Counted from the stretch's first letter, positions 53,834 through 62,993 are shown. The stretch: 64,000 nt of DNA from Marinobacter panjinensis (GCF_005298175.1 NZ_SZYH01000001.1:1488001-1552000), one strand, 5' to 3'. Notes: generated by a model not told the origin, from the sequence alone. Program-made: numbers and translations.

Positions 53834-54652
53834 CTATTGCGGATTGAAAAACCGAGTCAACTGGCTGCCTACCGATTCCACGGGGTCGGTAATCGAGCGC
53901 TGAATACTGCTGGTGGCCACCCGGGTGAATGCTGAACCGGCGTCACTCTCGAGAAATTCAACATAGTCTTTCAATTCGGACGTGCTCAGCTCCTCATAGG
54001 TATAGAGGTAGCCGACGTAGACCTGTTGGGCAACCATGCCACGCAGCATGCCTCTCTGGCTTTCAATCTTCTGCTGCAGCTGTTCAAAAGTGGGGCCCTT
54101 GCTACCGTTGAAGGCAGCCATGGCCGAGGCCAGGCCCAACTGGACCGCTACGGTGGTGTCCACTGTGCTCTCGGTGGCCCGGGCCGCCCTGTCAAACCGT
54201 TCAAAAAGTTTCGCCCGCTCGCTGCCTTCGTATTTTTCCTGTAAGTCCGTGGCTGCGGCCTCCACTTTTTTCCACGCTGCCGGCCTGGACGCGGCAACCT
54301 CTGCCCGGGAAATCTTCTCTGCCAAAGGCGTTTCATACCAGGCAAGCACAGAGTTCAATTGCTGATCACTCAGGCCCTGATTCAGGTCCTCAACCACCTG
54401 GGCGCGAATCTGCGCAACACTGAACGCATTGCTGACAACATTGCTGATGGTGTTGGCGACGAACGGCTCTACCCGGCCGCTCTGCTTAAGACCCTCACGT
54501 ACCCCCTGGCTCATCATTGCCGGATACTGGGCGATAATCTCGTCGATGGGAGACGCCCGTAGCACCGAGTCAGCCAATGGGCTGGCCGTAGCGGACGTAC
54601 AGACCAGCATAAGAAAAAGTAAAGCCGGTTTAACTTGGGATAGTGCGCGCAT
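53834..54652 (-). CDS. Exported DUF2059-like protein
   Basis: 272 residues. Signal peptide ALLFLMLVCTSATA is cut near SPLAD. The mature helical protein has NVVSNAFSVAQIRAQVVEDLNQGLSDQQLNSVLAWYETPLAEKISRAE, the DUF2059-like core (motif LSDQQLNSVLAWYETPLA), and a second helical half ELSTSELKDYVEFLESDAGSAF, suggesting an internal duplication. Periplasmic, function unknown. Start at 54652 by signal peptide; the frame is open 35 codons further upstream. Divergent from the transglycosylase gene. Confidence 0.83.
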   Translation of the reverse strand: MRALSQVKPALLFLMLVCTSATASPLADSVLRASPIDEIIAQYPAMMSQGVREGLKQSGRVEPFVANTISNVVSNAFSVAQIRAQVVEDLNQGLSDQQLNSVLAWYETPLAEKISRAEVAASRPAAWKKVEAAATDLQEKYEGSERAKLFERFDRAARATESTVDTTVAVQLGLASAMAAFNGSKGPTFEQLQQKIESQRGMLRGMVAQQVYVGYLYTYEELSTSELKDYVEFLESDAGSAFTRVATSSIQRSITDPVESVGSQLTRFFNPQ

Positions 54653-54775
54653 GAACCTAGTATCCTGTGAAATCGGATGTTTGTTATGCCATGGCGCCGG
54701 CGCCCCCTGCAAGCAAACCGGGCCGACGTTAGATGACCATTTTGTAGTGTGGAGCAAGAGAGCCCTGAGTTGCCC

Positions 54776-55465
54776 ATGAAGAAACGTCGTAACCGACTGA
54801 AAATCTGGAAGTCGCGGCTGCGCTGGTACGGTCTCCCCTCACTGGGCCTGGCCATCGCGATTGTGGCGACCCTGCGGTTCAGTCTGCTGGAACCCGACCC
54901 CCCGGCCAACACAGAGAACGTCTGTGAGATTTTCCGGGAACATCCGGTCTGGTATGACTACGCCAGCCGCTCGAAAGAGCGCTGGGGCACGCCCATCGCC
55001 ACGCAACTGGCGTTCGTTTATTACGAGTCGTCGTTCCGCAGCCATGCCCGGCCGCCCCGTAGCCAGCTGTTGGGATTCATTCCCTGGACCCGGCCAACGT
55101 CTGCTTACGGTTACGCCCAGGCGCTGGACCCTGCCTGGGGCGAGTATCTGGATGCCAACGGCGACGGCTTATCGGTGGTGCGCACCAACATGAAACACGC
55201 ACTGGACTTTGTGGGCTGGTACAACCACCTGACCAACCGTGACGTGGGCATTCCTCTTACCAGCCCGGAGAAACTCTACCTCGCCTACCACGAGGGCAGA
55301 ACCGGGTATCAGCGACAAAGTTACCTTGCCAAGCCCGCAGTGATGTCACTGGCCGAGCGGGTACAGACCCGGGCTTTTCGCTACCATCGACAACTACAGA
55401 CCTGCGAGGAAGAGTTTCAGTGCTGGCGCTTTTATCAGTTCTGGCCGTTTTGCGGTGACTGGTAG
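54776..55465 (+). CDS. Lytic transglycosylase (SLT domain)
   Basis: 229 residues. A basic start (MKKRRNRLKIWKSRLRW) precedes one membrane segment (YGLPSLGLAIAIVATLRFSLL), then the SLT domain: WGTPIATQLAFVYYESSFRSHARPP with catalytic Glu in YYESSF, PTSAYGYAQALDPAWGEYL, DFVGWYNHLT and EKLYLAYHEGRTGYQRQSY. It cleaves peptidoglycan between MurNAc and GlcNAc in the periplasm. The C terminus has Cys pairs (TCEEEFQC, FCGDW) that may form disulfides. A GTG 9 codons earlier is another start option. Confidence 0.9.
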   Translation: MKKRRNRLKIWKSRLRWYGLPSLGLAIAIVATLRFSLLEPDPPANTENVCEIFREHPVWYDYASRSKERWGTPIATQLAFVYYESSFRSHARPPRSQLLGFIPWTRPTSAYGYAQALDPAWGEYLDANGDGLSVVRTNMKHALDFVGWYNHLTNRDVGIPLTSPEKLYLAYHEGRTGYQRQSYLAKPAVMSLAERVQTRAFRYHRQLQTCEEEFQCWRFYQFWPFCGDW

Positions 55466-55472
55466 AGACGAG

Positions 55473-56369
55473 TCAGACCCCGTCTCCCTCCACTCGCGGT
55501 GACAGCTTTGCCAGCCTGGAGGTCAGGAACTCCATCACGATCCGGACCCGTGCCATTTGCTGGGTTTCGTGGTTAACCATCAGCCAGAGATCCACACCCT
55601 CGCCTTCCAGAGGTGGAGACAGCCGCTTCAGTTCCCGGGTGCCATCTCCCAGGTAACAGGGCAACGCGGCGAGACCGGCACCGGATCTAGCGAGGGCGTG
55701 CATGGCCTGCAGGCTGTTGCAACGAATAATGGAAGAGGCGTTTTTCAGGTGCTTGCGGTACCAGCGCCCGGTTGCCAGGTGACTGAAACTCTCATCGGGC
55801 AGAATCCAGAGTTGCTGGTCCGGCGCGTTCTCCAGGTCCATGTCAGGGTTGCGCTTGCAGTACCTTTCCGCCCCATAGATGGCCGACTCGATGGTACCGA
55901 TACGCTCACCTTCCAGGGTGGCCTGGGGTTTATTGACCGGCCGCAGCGTCAGGTCAGCCTCGCGGTGGCTGAGATTGAGCACATCGTTATCAGTGAGCAC
56001 TTCCAGCTCAATATCCGGGTATTCCAGCACCAGATCGGCAATCATCGGGCTGATCAATGCGTTAACCATAGTATCGGTAGCGGCGAGCCGGACTTTGCCC
56101 ACGGGTGCCGAATCCTGCCCCACCAGCTGACGCTCGAGGTTTTCCATATCGCCGTTCAGCCTTTCAGCCGCGCGGAAGGCGGTTTCACCCACCGGTGTCA
56201 GCTGCAGTCCGTCACGATTGCGCTCAAAAAACTGCACGCCCAGCTGTTCTTCCATCTGGTCCAGACGACGAAGCACCGTGGTCTGGTGCACACCCAGTAT
56301 GTCACCGGCTTTGGCGAGGGTTCCACCTATAGCCAGCGCATGTATATATCGAAGATAATCCCAGTCCAT
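55473..56369 (-). CDS. LysR-family transcriptional regulator
   Basis: 298 residues. N-terminal winged HTH: MDWDYLRYIHALAIGGTLAKAGDILGVHQTTVLRRLDQMEEQLGVQFFERNRDGLQLTPVGE (for example GGTLAKAGDILGVHQTTVLR). The effector domain follows from GKVRLAATDTMVNALISPMIADL. It regulates an unknown target; the divergent small gene at 56498 is a candidate. Confidence 0.92.
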   Translation of the reverse strand: MDWDYLRYIHALAIGGTLAKAGDILGVHQTTVLRRLDQMEEQLGVQFFERNRDGLQLTPVGETAFRAAERLNGDMENLERQLVGQDSAPVGKVRLAATDTMVNALISPMIADLVLEYPDIELEVLTDNDVLNLSHREADLTLRPVNKPQATLEGERIGTIESAIYGAERYCKRNPDMDLENAPDQQLWILPDESFSHLATGRWYRKHLKNASSIIRCNSLQAMHALARSGAGLAALPCYLGDGTRELKRLSPPLEGEGVDLWLMVNHETQQMARVRIVMEFLTSRLAKLSPRVEGDGV

Positions 56370-56497
56370 AGCTACTGCATATTTGCAACATGAGTACGGA
56401 TTTTAACGTATTTAAGCTGCAAAAAAGAAGGCGTATAGTTCATTACATAGTCAGCTAACCAATATTTTTCAACCCACCATATAAGGAGGAAGGCGCT

Positions 56498-56695
56498 ATG
56501 ACTCAAGCACATATCGCAACCGTACACCCCATGCCATCCAGTGTCCTCCACAACAGTACTGAGGTCAGGCGCCAATACACCCGTGCAGCTGCAAGGCAGG
56601 CCGCACAGGTTATCAGCCGGAAGATGGGTTCCTGGAGAAAGAAGGCAGCAACCGCAACGCCGGAGATGCCCCAGATGATGCAGGGCGAGCACTAA
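56498..56695 (+). CDS. Small basic protein (65 aa), hypothetical
   Basis: 65 residues; the middle is a basic helix (EVRRQYTRAAARQAAQVISRK, KMGSWRKKAATAT) and the tail is Met-rich (PEMPQMMQGEH). No signal or membrane segment. An excellent ribosome site (AAGGAGGAAGG) precedes ATG and a strong terminator follows, so it is a real single-gene unit. Not recognised. It lies divergent from the LysR gene. Confidence 0.72.
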   Translation: MTQAHIATVHPMPSSVLHNSTEVRRQYTRAAARQAAQVISRKMGSWRKKAATATPEMPQMMQGEH

Positions 56696-56728
56696 GCGCC
56701 CCCTGTAAAGGAAGACAGACTTCATCAG

Positions 56729-56766
56729 CACCGGTGGCCCTGAACGCTCAGGCCCACCGGTGTTTT
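56729..56766 (+). terminator. Rho-independent terminator after the 65-residue protein gene
   Basis: CACCGGTGG (56729-56737) pairs with CCACCGGTG (56754-56762). After a C-C mismatch, CCTGA pairs with TCAGG around loop ACGC. Four T's follow (56763-56766). Confidence 0.88.
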
Positions 56767-56777
56767 CGTTTGCAGGC

Positions 56778-58460
56778 TCAGAATTCCCAGATTACTTTCT
56801 GTTTCTTGCCGAACCACTCATCCATTTTGCGGTTGTAGTAGTCCTCGATCACGTTCCGCTTGATCTTCATGGTGGGGGTCAGCATGCCGTTTTCCATGGT
56901 CCAGGGTTCCTTCACGACGACCACAAAGGCCAGTTTTTCATGGCCCTCGCATTCCCTGTTTACCGCATCCAGCTCTGCCGCCAGCTCCTGCTGCAGCTCG
57001 TCCCGGCTGCCACCGGCTTCCAGTTCCTCACGCGCTTCTTCCGATAGCAGCACCATCAGGCATGGCTGAGGCTGATTGGCACCGGCCACACACACCACCT
57101 CCGCTTTCGGATGGTTGAAGCGGTTTTCGATAGGCACCGGTACCACGTACTTGCCCTTGGAGGTTTTGAACAGGTCCTTTACCCGGCCGGTAATTCTCAG
57201 GAAACCGTCCTTGTCGATTTCCCCCATATCACCGGTTTTCAGGAAGCCATCATCGGTGATGTCTTCGCGGGTCTTCTCCTCGTTCTTGTAATAGCCCAGC
57301 ATCTGCCCGGGGCTTTTCACCTGAACTTCCTCACCCTCTGCCAGACGGTGTTCCACGCCCGGGTTGGTCACGCCCACGGTACCGGGCTTTGCCGCGCCCG
57401 GGCGGTTGGCATGGGAATAACCGAAGTTCTCAGACATGCCATACACTTCCAGCAACTCGAGGCCCAGGTTGCGATACCAGGCAATGATTTCACCGGACAG
57501 TGGCGCTGCACCGGTAAGAGCTGCTCGGCAATGGTCGAGCCCCAGTTGCTTGAGGACTTTCTTCTTCACCAACCGGTTAAGCAGCGGGATATTAAACAGC
57601 ACTTTCTGTTTTTTGGGCGGCAACTTGGCATTGACGCCCAGATAGAATTTCATCCACAGCCGTGGCACTGAGAAGAACAGTGTCGGGCGGGCTCGCTGCA
57701 GGTCCTCCTGGAAGGTTTCCAGGGAATTGGCGAAATAGAGATGGAAGCCGTAATACAGCGACTGGGTTTCCACGGCGGCACGCTCCGCCACATGGGCAAG
57801 CGGCAGATAGGAGAGCATGCGTTCGTCCTGGGTGACCGGAAATATCTGCTGCAGGCCATCAGCCACGGAAATCATGGTGCGGAAACTGTGCATGACACCT
57901 TTCGGGCGCCCGGTACTGCCCGAGGTATAAACGATGGTCGCCAGGTCGTCGGGATCTGGCAGTTTCGGCTCCGCCGGCTCCTGGCTGGCAATGATGTCCA
58001 GCCATTTCGGGGTGTCGTCCCGGGGCGACATAGGCAGCGAGATAATCGGTAGGTCGTCAGGGATGTGGCCCTTGATGTCGTTCCAACCGTCGGCTTTGCC
58101 GTCCAGCTTACCCAGGAAAAGCAGCTTCGCCTCGCTGTGCTCAAGAACATAGGCCGCCGTATCGCCGTTCAACGTGGGGTACAGCGGAACTGAAACGTGC
58201 CCTGCGGCCCAGGTGGCCAGGTCACACAGGATCCAGTGCGCGCTGTTTTTACCCAGAATCGCAATATTGCTGCGCTCAGGAAGTTCCAGGGTCCCCATAT
58301 GTGCCGCCATCCGGGAGACCTGGTCTGCCGCCTGCTTCCAGGTGATGTCTTCGGTGGTTCCATCCGGAAACGGCTGGGTCAGATAAACCTTATCGGGAGT
58401 CTGCTCCGCCCAATAGTAAAGGCAATGAAGGGAGGATTGCTTTGCGTTGTCTACCGCCAT
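56778..58460 (-). CDS. Long-chain acyl-CoA synthetase-like AMP-binding enzyme
   Basis: 560 residues. ANL motifs: TIVYTSGSTGRPKGVMHSF (A3), MLSYLPLAHVAERAAVE, LTGAAPLSGEII, EVYGMSENFGYSHANRP (A5), GFLKTGDMGEIDKDGFLRITGRVKDLFKTSKGKYVVP (A7-A8), PTMKIKRNVIEDYY at the C terminus with the usual Lys. The layout fits the eukaryote-like/FACS group (long-chain acyl-CoA synthetases with GDMGEIDKDGFLRITGRVKD). It activates fatty acids for degradation or lipid synthesis. Start at 58460 has AAGGAG upstream. A TTGACA box lies about 170 bases upstream on the same strand. Confidence 0.9.
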   Translation of the reverse strand: MAVDNAKQSSLHCLYYWAEQTPDKVYLTQPFPDGTTEDITWKQAADQVSRMAAHMGTLELPERSNIAILGKNSAHWILCDLATWAAGHVSVPLYPTLNGDTAAYVLEHSEAKLLFLGKLDGKADGWNDIKGHIPDDLPIISLPMSPRDDTPKWLDIIASQEPAEPKLPDPDDLATIVYTSGSTGRPKGVMHSFRTMISVADGLQQIFPVTQDERMLSYLPLAHVAERAAVETQSLYYGFHLYFANSLETFQEDLQRARPTLFFSVPRLWMKFYLGVNAKLPPKKQKVLFNIPLLNRLVKKKVLKQLGLDHCRAALTGAAPLSGEIIAWYRNLGLELLEVYGMSENFGYSHANRPGAAKPGTVGVTNPGVEHRLAEGEEVQVKSPGQMLGYYKNEEKTREDITDDGFLKTGDMGEIDKDGFLRITGRVKDLFKTSKGKYVVPVPIENRFNHPKAEVVCVAGANQPQPCLMVLLSEEAREELEAGGSRDELQQELAAELDAVNRECEGHEKLAFVVVVKEPWTMENGMLTPTMKIKRNVIEDYYNRKMDEWFGKKQKVIWEF

Positions 58461-58702
58461 CGAAGGCTCCTTATTGTTATAATCCGGAATCACTTTATTT
58501 TTATCAGACTTAAGCGTAGCCAGGTAGATAGTACCTGTATTAGCCGTTTCCTCAAGCTCTCCCCATGCCAGGATCATCTCGCCGCCAAACGGGGCAAATG
58601 CGACACGCAGCACACTTTAATTCGTGACATCTGTCAATTATGGTCTAGAGTGACGAAGTTAGCGTAGAGAACAACAACAAAAAGGTCACTCTGGAGGTGC
58701 CT

Positions 58703-58810
58703 GTGAGAACAACAACCCGCTCATCATTGATTTTCCCCGCCTGGGCGCTTATCTGCGCGGGCGCAGTTGCATTCCTGTACTGTGCATCAGCGGGACTTCT
58801 GACCGCCTGA
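58703..58810 (+). CDS. Possible 35-residue single-helix membrane protein
   Basis: GTG at 58703 opens a 35-residue frame, MRTTTRSSLIFPAWALICAG then AVAFLYCASAGLLTA: a polar basic start and one hydrophobic helix. GGAGG lies 5 bases before the GTG. It sits alone in a 450-base stretch that otherwise holds no gene. Hypothetical; supported by ribosome site and helix pattern only. Confidence 0.4.
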   Translation: MRTTTRSSLIFPAWALICAGAVAFLYCASAGLLTA

Positions 58811-58913
58811 GTGGCCCACCCGGACAACCTCCAGGGCTTCCGCCAGGGTGGTATGCAGCGTACCCTCCTTTGTTTCGCCAGCTAATACTGTCTAAAAGGA
58901 AGGGTTACGCCCG

Positions 58914-59828
58914 ATGCAAGATCTCATTCTGTTCCACTATCCCATGTCCCCCTTTTCCGAAAAGGTGCGGGTGATGCTGGGCTATGCCGGCCTTTCCTGG
59001 CAATCCGTTACCGTGAAGGAAATGCCACCCAGGCCAGTGCTTTCCATTCTCGCAGGCGGCTACCGAAAGGTTCCGGTGGCCCAGAATGGCGCTGATGTCT
59101 TTTGTGACAGCCGCGCCATTGCCGACGAGATCGCGCGCCTGAGCGGCAAGAAAGAACTGAGCCTGGCCGGTCAGCCGCAGGACGTCATCGATTTCGTGCG
59201 CACCACCGATCTGGAGGTATTCCTGGCCTGTGTGATTGCCGCCAGCGACGGCCGCATGCTGAAGAAGCTGGTCAGGGAAACATCGCTTTTCCACGCCTTC
59301 CGCTTCCTCAAAGACCGCATCAGCATGGGCAGAAAATCCCGGGTCAAGGCACTACGGGGCCCTCAGGCCAAGGAAAAAGTCATCTCCCATATCAGCATCA
59401 TGGAATCCATGCTGAACGAAGACTTCCTGTTCGGGAGTACTCCCTGCATCGCGGATTTCTCGGCTTACCACGGCCTCTGGTTTGTGTGCGACCTGGCCGG
59501 AAAGCCATGGCTCCGGGACTTTCCGAAAGTAACTGCCTGGATGGAGCGGATGAGGGCCTTTGGCCATGGCAAATTCCGGGAAATCACCGCAGATCAGGCG
59601 CTGGACATCGCTCGCGATGCCATGCCACGGGCCATTGAATCCGCCGGTGTTGACCCGCTTGCCGGGAAGAACGTGGAAATTGCACCGGATGATTACGGGC
59701 GGGAGCCGGTCAGCGGCAAACTGGTGTATGCCGATAACCAGGCGCTGGTTCTGGGGCGCTCCCATAAGCGCGTGGGCCAGGTACATGTGCACTTCCCGCG
59801 CCAGGGATTTGCAGTAAAGCCTGCCTGA
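58914..59828 (+). CDS. Glutathione S-transferase family protein with C-terminal extension
   Basis: 304 residues. N-terminal thioredoxin-like GST domain: LILFHYPMSPFSEKVRVMLGYAGLSWQSV, with Ser rather than Cys in the active-site position, and GGYRKVPVAQNGADVFCDSRAIADEIAR (cis-Pro and the conserved DSxxI). The helical C-terminal domain holds FGSTPCIADFSAYHGLWFVCDL. An extra tail of about 80 residues follows, with a separate beta-rich pattern (GKLVYADNQALVLGRSHKRVGQVHVHFPRQG). The role is unknown, and glutathione binding is not proven. Confidence 0.87.
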   Translation: MQDLILFHYPMSPFSEKVRVMLGYAGLSWQSVTVKEMPPRPVLSILAGGYRKVPVAQNGADVFCDSRAIADEIARLSGKKELSLAGQPQDVIDFVRTTDLEVFLACVIAASDGRMLKKLVRETSLFHAFRFLKDRISMGRKSRVKALRGPQAKEKVISHISIMESMLNEDFLFGSTPCIADFSAYHGLWFVCDLAGKPWLRDFPKVTAWMERMRAFGHGKFREITADQALDIARDAMPRAIESAGVDPLAGKNVEIAPDDYGREPVSGKLVYADNQALVLGRSHKRVGQVHVHFPRQGFAVKPA

Positions 59829-59832
59829 TGTC

Positions 59833-60378
59833 TCAGGCCGGGCTGTTTTCCGATGAACCTGTATCCGGAGATTCATTTTTCAGATACCGGGATTCCAGCT
59901 CGGCGATCCCGCCCTGAATGCGACTGAAGCTGTCATAGATGTCGCTATTCAGCTTCCCGGTCATCATGCCAAGAGCCTCGATCTGCTCACGGGCTTCGGA
60001 GAAGCCCTGCTCAACGCCAAGGCGGGCAGCCGATATCAGGCCTGCCAGGCGATCAGAATCGGCGCCGGCACTGGCGTCTTTTTGCAGGCGTTGACGAACA
60101 AACTCCAGAACCCGGCTGGCGACATCTGCAGCTGTTGGAGGCTCAAAGCGATTCGGGGCGAAACCGGAGGCGTCTGAGCGAGATGTACCGAGCCGCTGCT
60201 CCAGCTGCTGCTCCAGTCTTTTACGCAGCACATTGATAGCATCTTCAGGCGTCCGGATGGGTGCCCTCTCCTGCCCCTTTACGGTTACGGGAACAGAATT
60301 TTCGCTGGAGGGCCGATTCCCCTGCGCGCCGGAACGACCAGATATGCCGGAGCCAGGATTACCAACAGGAGAAACCAT
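59833..60378 (-). CDS. DUF5610 protein
   Basis: 181 residues. A disordered, Ser/Gly/Pro-rich N terminus (MVSPVGNPGSGISGRSGAQG) precedes a helical domain: TPEDAINVLRKRLEQQLEQRLG, ADVASRVLEFVRQRLQKDA, GLISAARLGVEQGFSEAREQIEALGMMTGKLNSDIYDSFSRIQGGIAELE. This order fits DUF5610, function unknown. ATG at 60378 is chosen by the GAGGG ribosome site; a Met 19 codons upstream is also open. Convergent with the GST gene (4-base gap). Confidence 0.8.
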   Translation of the reverse strand: MVSPVGNPGSGISGRSGAQGNRPSSENSVPVTVKGQERAPIRTPEDAINVLRKRLEQQLEQRLGTSRSDASGFAPNRFEPPTAADVASRVLEFVRQRLQKDASAGADSDRLAGLISAARLGVEQGFSEAREQIEALGMMTGKLNSDIYDSFSRIQGGIAELESRYLKNESPDTGSSENSPA

Positions 60379-60462
60379 ATCATCTACCCTCACAATCAAT
60401 AGGACAGGACATGGGATCCTCCCGCTGCCTGCCAATGGTTATCGGCAGACAGGCAGCGAGCA

Positions 60463-61089
60463 TTAAGATCGTTTTGGTATTAACACCAGGTGATTAGGCA
60501 ATTCGTTTTTCTCGTGTGTAGCCGGCACCTGCTCGCGGAGATGCTGCCCGCAGCTTTCAATGCACTCCAGGAAGCCTGCCAGGGTATCGCCACTGCGCAC
60601 CCGGTCGGTAAAGGTTTTGACAATACCCTCCCAGACATCATCACCAACCTTTGAAGAGATCCCCTGGTCGACGAGAATTTCCACGTAGTGCTCGGCTTCC
60701 GATACGAAAATCAGCATGCCCACGCCGCCTTCAGTGTGATGCAGATTCTGTTCCAGGAACTGCCTCCGCGCCATATTGGAGGCCCGCCAGAACCGTACGG
60801 GGCGAGGAATCAGGTGGTGCCCCACCCCCGGAAACTGCAGCAACAGGCAGAGCACGATAAAGGTGGCCCACTGCACCACCAGCAACCAGTCGGCGCCGAG
60901 GGAACCGGTGAAATAATTGATGGTGCCAGGAATCAGTAGCGCAATGATTCCCGCCCAGAGCAGCGGTATGTAGGAGTAACTGTCGGAAGCATCCGCCAGC
61001 ACCGTAACCAGTTCCGCGTCGGTTTCCCGCTCAACGTCAGAGATGGCCGAGGCCACCTGTTGTTGTTCCTTGTCTGTTAATAGCGTCAT
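60463..61089 (-). CDS. TPM-domain membrane protein
   Basis: 208 residues. The TPM fold is split by two TM helices: LTDKEQQQVASAISDVERETDAELVTVLADASDSY, then IPLLWAGIIALLIPGTINYF and LLVVQWATFIVLCLLLQFPG, then FLEQNLHHTEGGVGMLIFVSEAEHYVEILVDQGISSKVGDDVWEGIVKTF. TPM-domain proteins occur with LemA proteins; some members have phosphatase-like folds. Probably cotranscribed with the upstream TPM gene (62-base gap) and lemA. Confidence 0.87.
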   Translation of the reverse strand: MTLLTDKEQQQVASAISDVERETDAELVTVLADASDSYSYIPLLWAGIIALLIPGTINYFTGSLGADWLLVVQWATFIVLCLLLQFPGVGHHLIPRPVRFWRASNMARRQFLEQNLHHTEGGVGMLIFVSEAEHYVEILVDQGISSKVGDDVWEGIVKTFTDRVRSGDTLAGFLECIESCGQHLREQVPATHEKNELPNHLVLIPKRS

Positions 61090-61151
61090 GTTTGTTCCGA
61101 GTTTGCTGAATCAGGGGGTTCCGTGTTTGTGCACCTTGTGACAGGGCATGG

Positions 61152-61895
61152 CTACCAGCCGCCGGACGCTCCACCGCCACCGAAGCCACCGCCTCCGCCG
61201 CCGAAGCCGCCACCTCCGAAACCGCCACCGCGACCACCGCCAAGCCCACCGAGAAGAGCGCCCGCCAGGATGGCACTACGGCCGCGCCGGCCGCTCGAGA
61301 AAAACACCACCAACACGATAATGAAAAACAGGATGCCGAGCGCAGGATGAGGTTTGTCCTGCTGCGCATCGGAACGCTGGCGCTCAGGTACCGCGAGGGG
61401 TTCTCCCCCCAGTACCTGGACCATGGCCGCTGCACCGTTAGCGATCCCGCTGGCAAAATCACCCTCCCTGAAGGCGGGGGTAATGATCTGGTTGATAATG
61501 GTGGCGGAGGTAGCGTCCGTAAGGCGGCCCTCCAGGCCGTAACCCACTTCGATACGGATTCGTCGCTCGTCTTCAGCAACAATCAGCAGGGCCCCGTTAT
61601 CCTCGCCTTCCTGGCCAATCCCCCAATGCCGGCCCAGTTGATAGCCATAATCCTCGATGGGGTAGCCCTGCAGGTCGGGAAGAGTGACCACCACCACCTG
61701 CTCGGTGGTCGCCTGCTCATGGGCTTCCAGCATCTGAACAAGGTTGGCCTCTACCTGCTCCGGAAGCATGTTGGCCTGGTCCACGACCCGGCCCGTCAGT
61801 TCAGGAAAATCCGGAGTGGACTGGGCAACGGCGCTGGCCTGAACGATCAGACCCAGGACAACGAACACGGTTATCCGGCGCAACAGAACAGGCAT
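61152..61895 (-). CDS. TPM-domain protein with glycine-rich C terminus (YgcG-like)
   Basis: 247 residues. Signal peptide VFVVLGLIVQASAVA; the periplasmic TPM domain runs from FPELTGRVVDQANMLPEQVEANLVQMLEAHEQATTEQVVVVTLPDLQGYPIEDYGYQLGRHWGIGQEGEDNG, with RRIRIEVGYGLEGRLTDATSATIINQIITPAF. A TM helix (LGILFFIIVLVVFFSSG) precedes a cytoplasmic, almost pure Gly/Phe tail (GGGFGGGGFGGGG pattern) ending in GASGGW. YgcG-type. The stop of lemA overlaps its start by 1 base. Confidence 0.9.
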   Translation of the reverse strand: MPVLLRRITVFVVLGLIVQASAVAQSTPDFPELTGRVVDQANMLPEQVEANLVQMLEAHEQATTEQVVVVTLPDLQGYPIEDYGYQLGRHWGIGQEGEDNGALLIVAEDERRIRIEVGYGLEGRLTDATSATIINQIITPAFREGDFASGIANGAAAMVQVLGGEPLAVPERQRSDAQQDKPHPALGILFFIIVLVVFFSSGRRGRSAILAGALLGGLGGGRGGGFGGGGFGGGGGGFGGGGASGGW

Positions 61896-62512
61896 CAGAA
61901 TTCCACCTGGGGCGCGTCTTCCGCATTCGGGGCAGTTGCCTCGAAGTTGGCCCGCAATTCCATATCACTGTAAAGGAAGCTGTGCCACAGGCGGCCCGGG
62001 AAGGTGCGAATCTCGGTGTTATAGCGCTCGACCGCCTGGATAAAGTCCCGTCTGGCCACCGCAATGCGGTTCTCAGTACCTTCCAGTTGCGACTGCAGCG
62101 CCAGGAAGTTCTGGTTGGATTTCAGGTCAGGATACCGTTCAGACACCGCCATCAACCTGCTCAACGCGCTGCTCAGTTCGCCCTGTGCCTGCTGGAACTG
62201 CTGGAGCTTTTCAGGATTGTTGAGAATGCTCTCATCCACCTGGATCGACGTAGCCTTCGACCGGGCTTCAATGACCGCCGTCAGGGTTTCCCGCTCCTGT
62301 TCCGCAAAGCCCTTGACGGTCTCAACCAGGTTCGGGACGAGGTCGGCTCGCCGCTGGTACTGGTTTTCTACCTGCGACCAGGCCGCCTTGACCTGCTCGT
62401 CGTAGGTGGGGATATTGTTTATCCCACAGCCGGTCAACAACAGGGCCAGTAGTGCCATGGCCGCCAAACGGAATGTGAATCGGCCTGGCGTGGCCGTGCT
62501 CATATAGTGCAT
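61895..62512 (-). CDS. LemA-family lipoprotein
   Basis: 205 residues. Signal sequence ending at a lipobox (ALLLTGCGIN), then the long helical LemA body: YDEQVKAAWSQVENQYQRRADLVPNLVETVKGFAEQERETLTAVIEARSKA, ELSSALSRLMAVSERYPDLKSNQNF, GTENRIAVARRDFIQAVERYNTEIRTFPGRLW. LemA proteins pair with TPM proteins. ATG at 62510-62512; AAGGAA lies upstream. First gene of a lemA-TPM-TPM operon. Confidence 0.93.
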   Translation of the reverse strand: MHYMSTATPGRFTFRLAAMALLALLLTGCGINNIPTYDEQVKAAWSQVENQYQRRADLVPNLVETVKGFAEQERETLTAVIEARSKATSIQVDESILNNPEKLQQFQQAQGELSSALSRLMAVSERYPDLKSNQNFLALQSQLEGTENRIAVARRDFIQAVERYNTEIRTFPGRLWHSFLYSDMELRANFEATAPNAEDAPQVEF

Positions 62513-62615
62513 ATCGTATCGTTTCCTTGATGATTAACGAGCTGATCGCCTGGAAGCCTAGAACACTAACATACTTCCGCCCCGGCATCTGCCGTTCCAG
62601 GGGCCCCGGGAAACA

Positions 62616-62631
62616 CTGTATACATATACAG
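62616..62631 (+). promoter_or_regulatory. LexA (SOS) box upstream of yebG
   Basis: CTGTATACATATACAG matches the gammaproteobacterial LexA consensus CTGT-N8-ACAG, differing from the E. coli ideal (CTGTATATATATACAG) at one base. It is about 78 bases before the yebG start, with TTATAC at about 62640 as a possible -10. Confidence 0.9.
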
Positions 62632-62708
62632 ACCTGTTCGTTATACTCCCGGCGACTCAATGAACCCCACCAGACACGACAACGTGCGGGAACACACTGG
62701 AGAACATC

Positions 62709-62993
62709 ATGGCCGTACAAGCGCTGTATTACTCGGAGAGGGACGGACTGGAGATGGCACTTAAAAACCCTGACACAATGCTTTTCTCGTCCAAAGCAGA
62801 AGCCGACGCCCGCGACAAGGTTCTGGAACTGGCTGAAGAGATTACCCAGTTTCTGCAAGCGAGGGTTGAAGGCATGGATGAAGCCATGGCCGAAAAGGCC
62901 GCACTGGCCATTGCCGAAGAGAAAGACCTGTTCGGCAAGGCGCTCAAGAAGCCCTCCTTGTTGAATGAGCAGGCGCAGCCGGATTCCGACTGA
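62709..62993 (+). CDS. yebG: SOS-induced protein YebG
   Basis: 94 residues. YebG starts like MAVQALYYSERDGLEMALKN and here continues with TMLFSSKAEADARDKVLELAEEITQFLQ and AMAEKAALAIAEEKDLFGKALKKP, the family pattern. YebG is a small protein of unknown biochemical role under LexA control; the SOS box at 62616 supports the call. Possible C-terminal helix end is disordered (NEQAQPDSD). Confidence 0.95.
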   Translation: MAVQALYYSERDGLEMALKNPDTMLFSSKAEADARDKVLELAEEITQFLQARVEGMDEAMAEKAALAIAEEKDLFGKALKKPSLLNEQAQPDSD

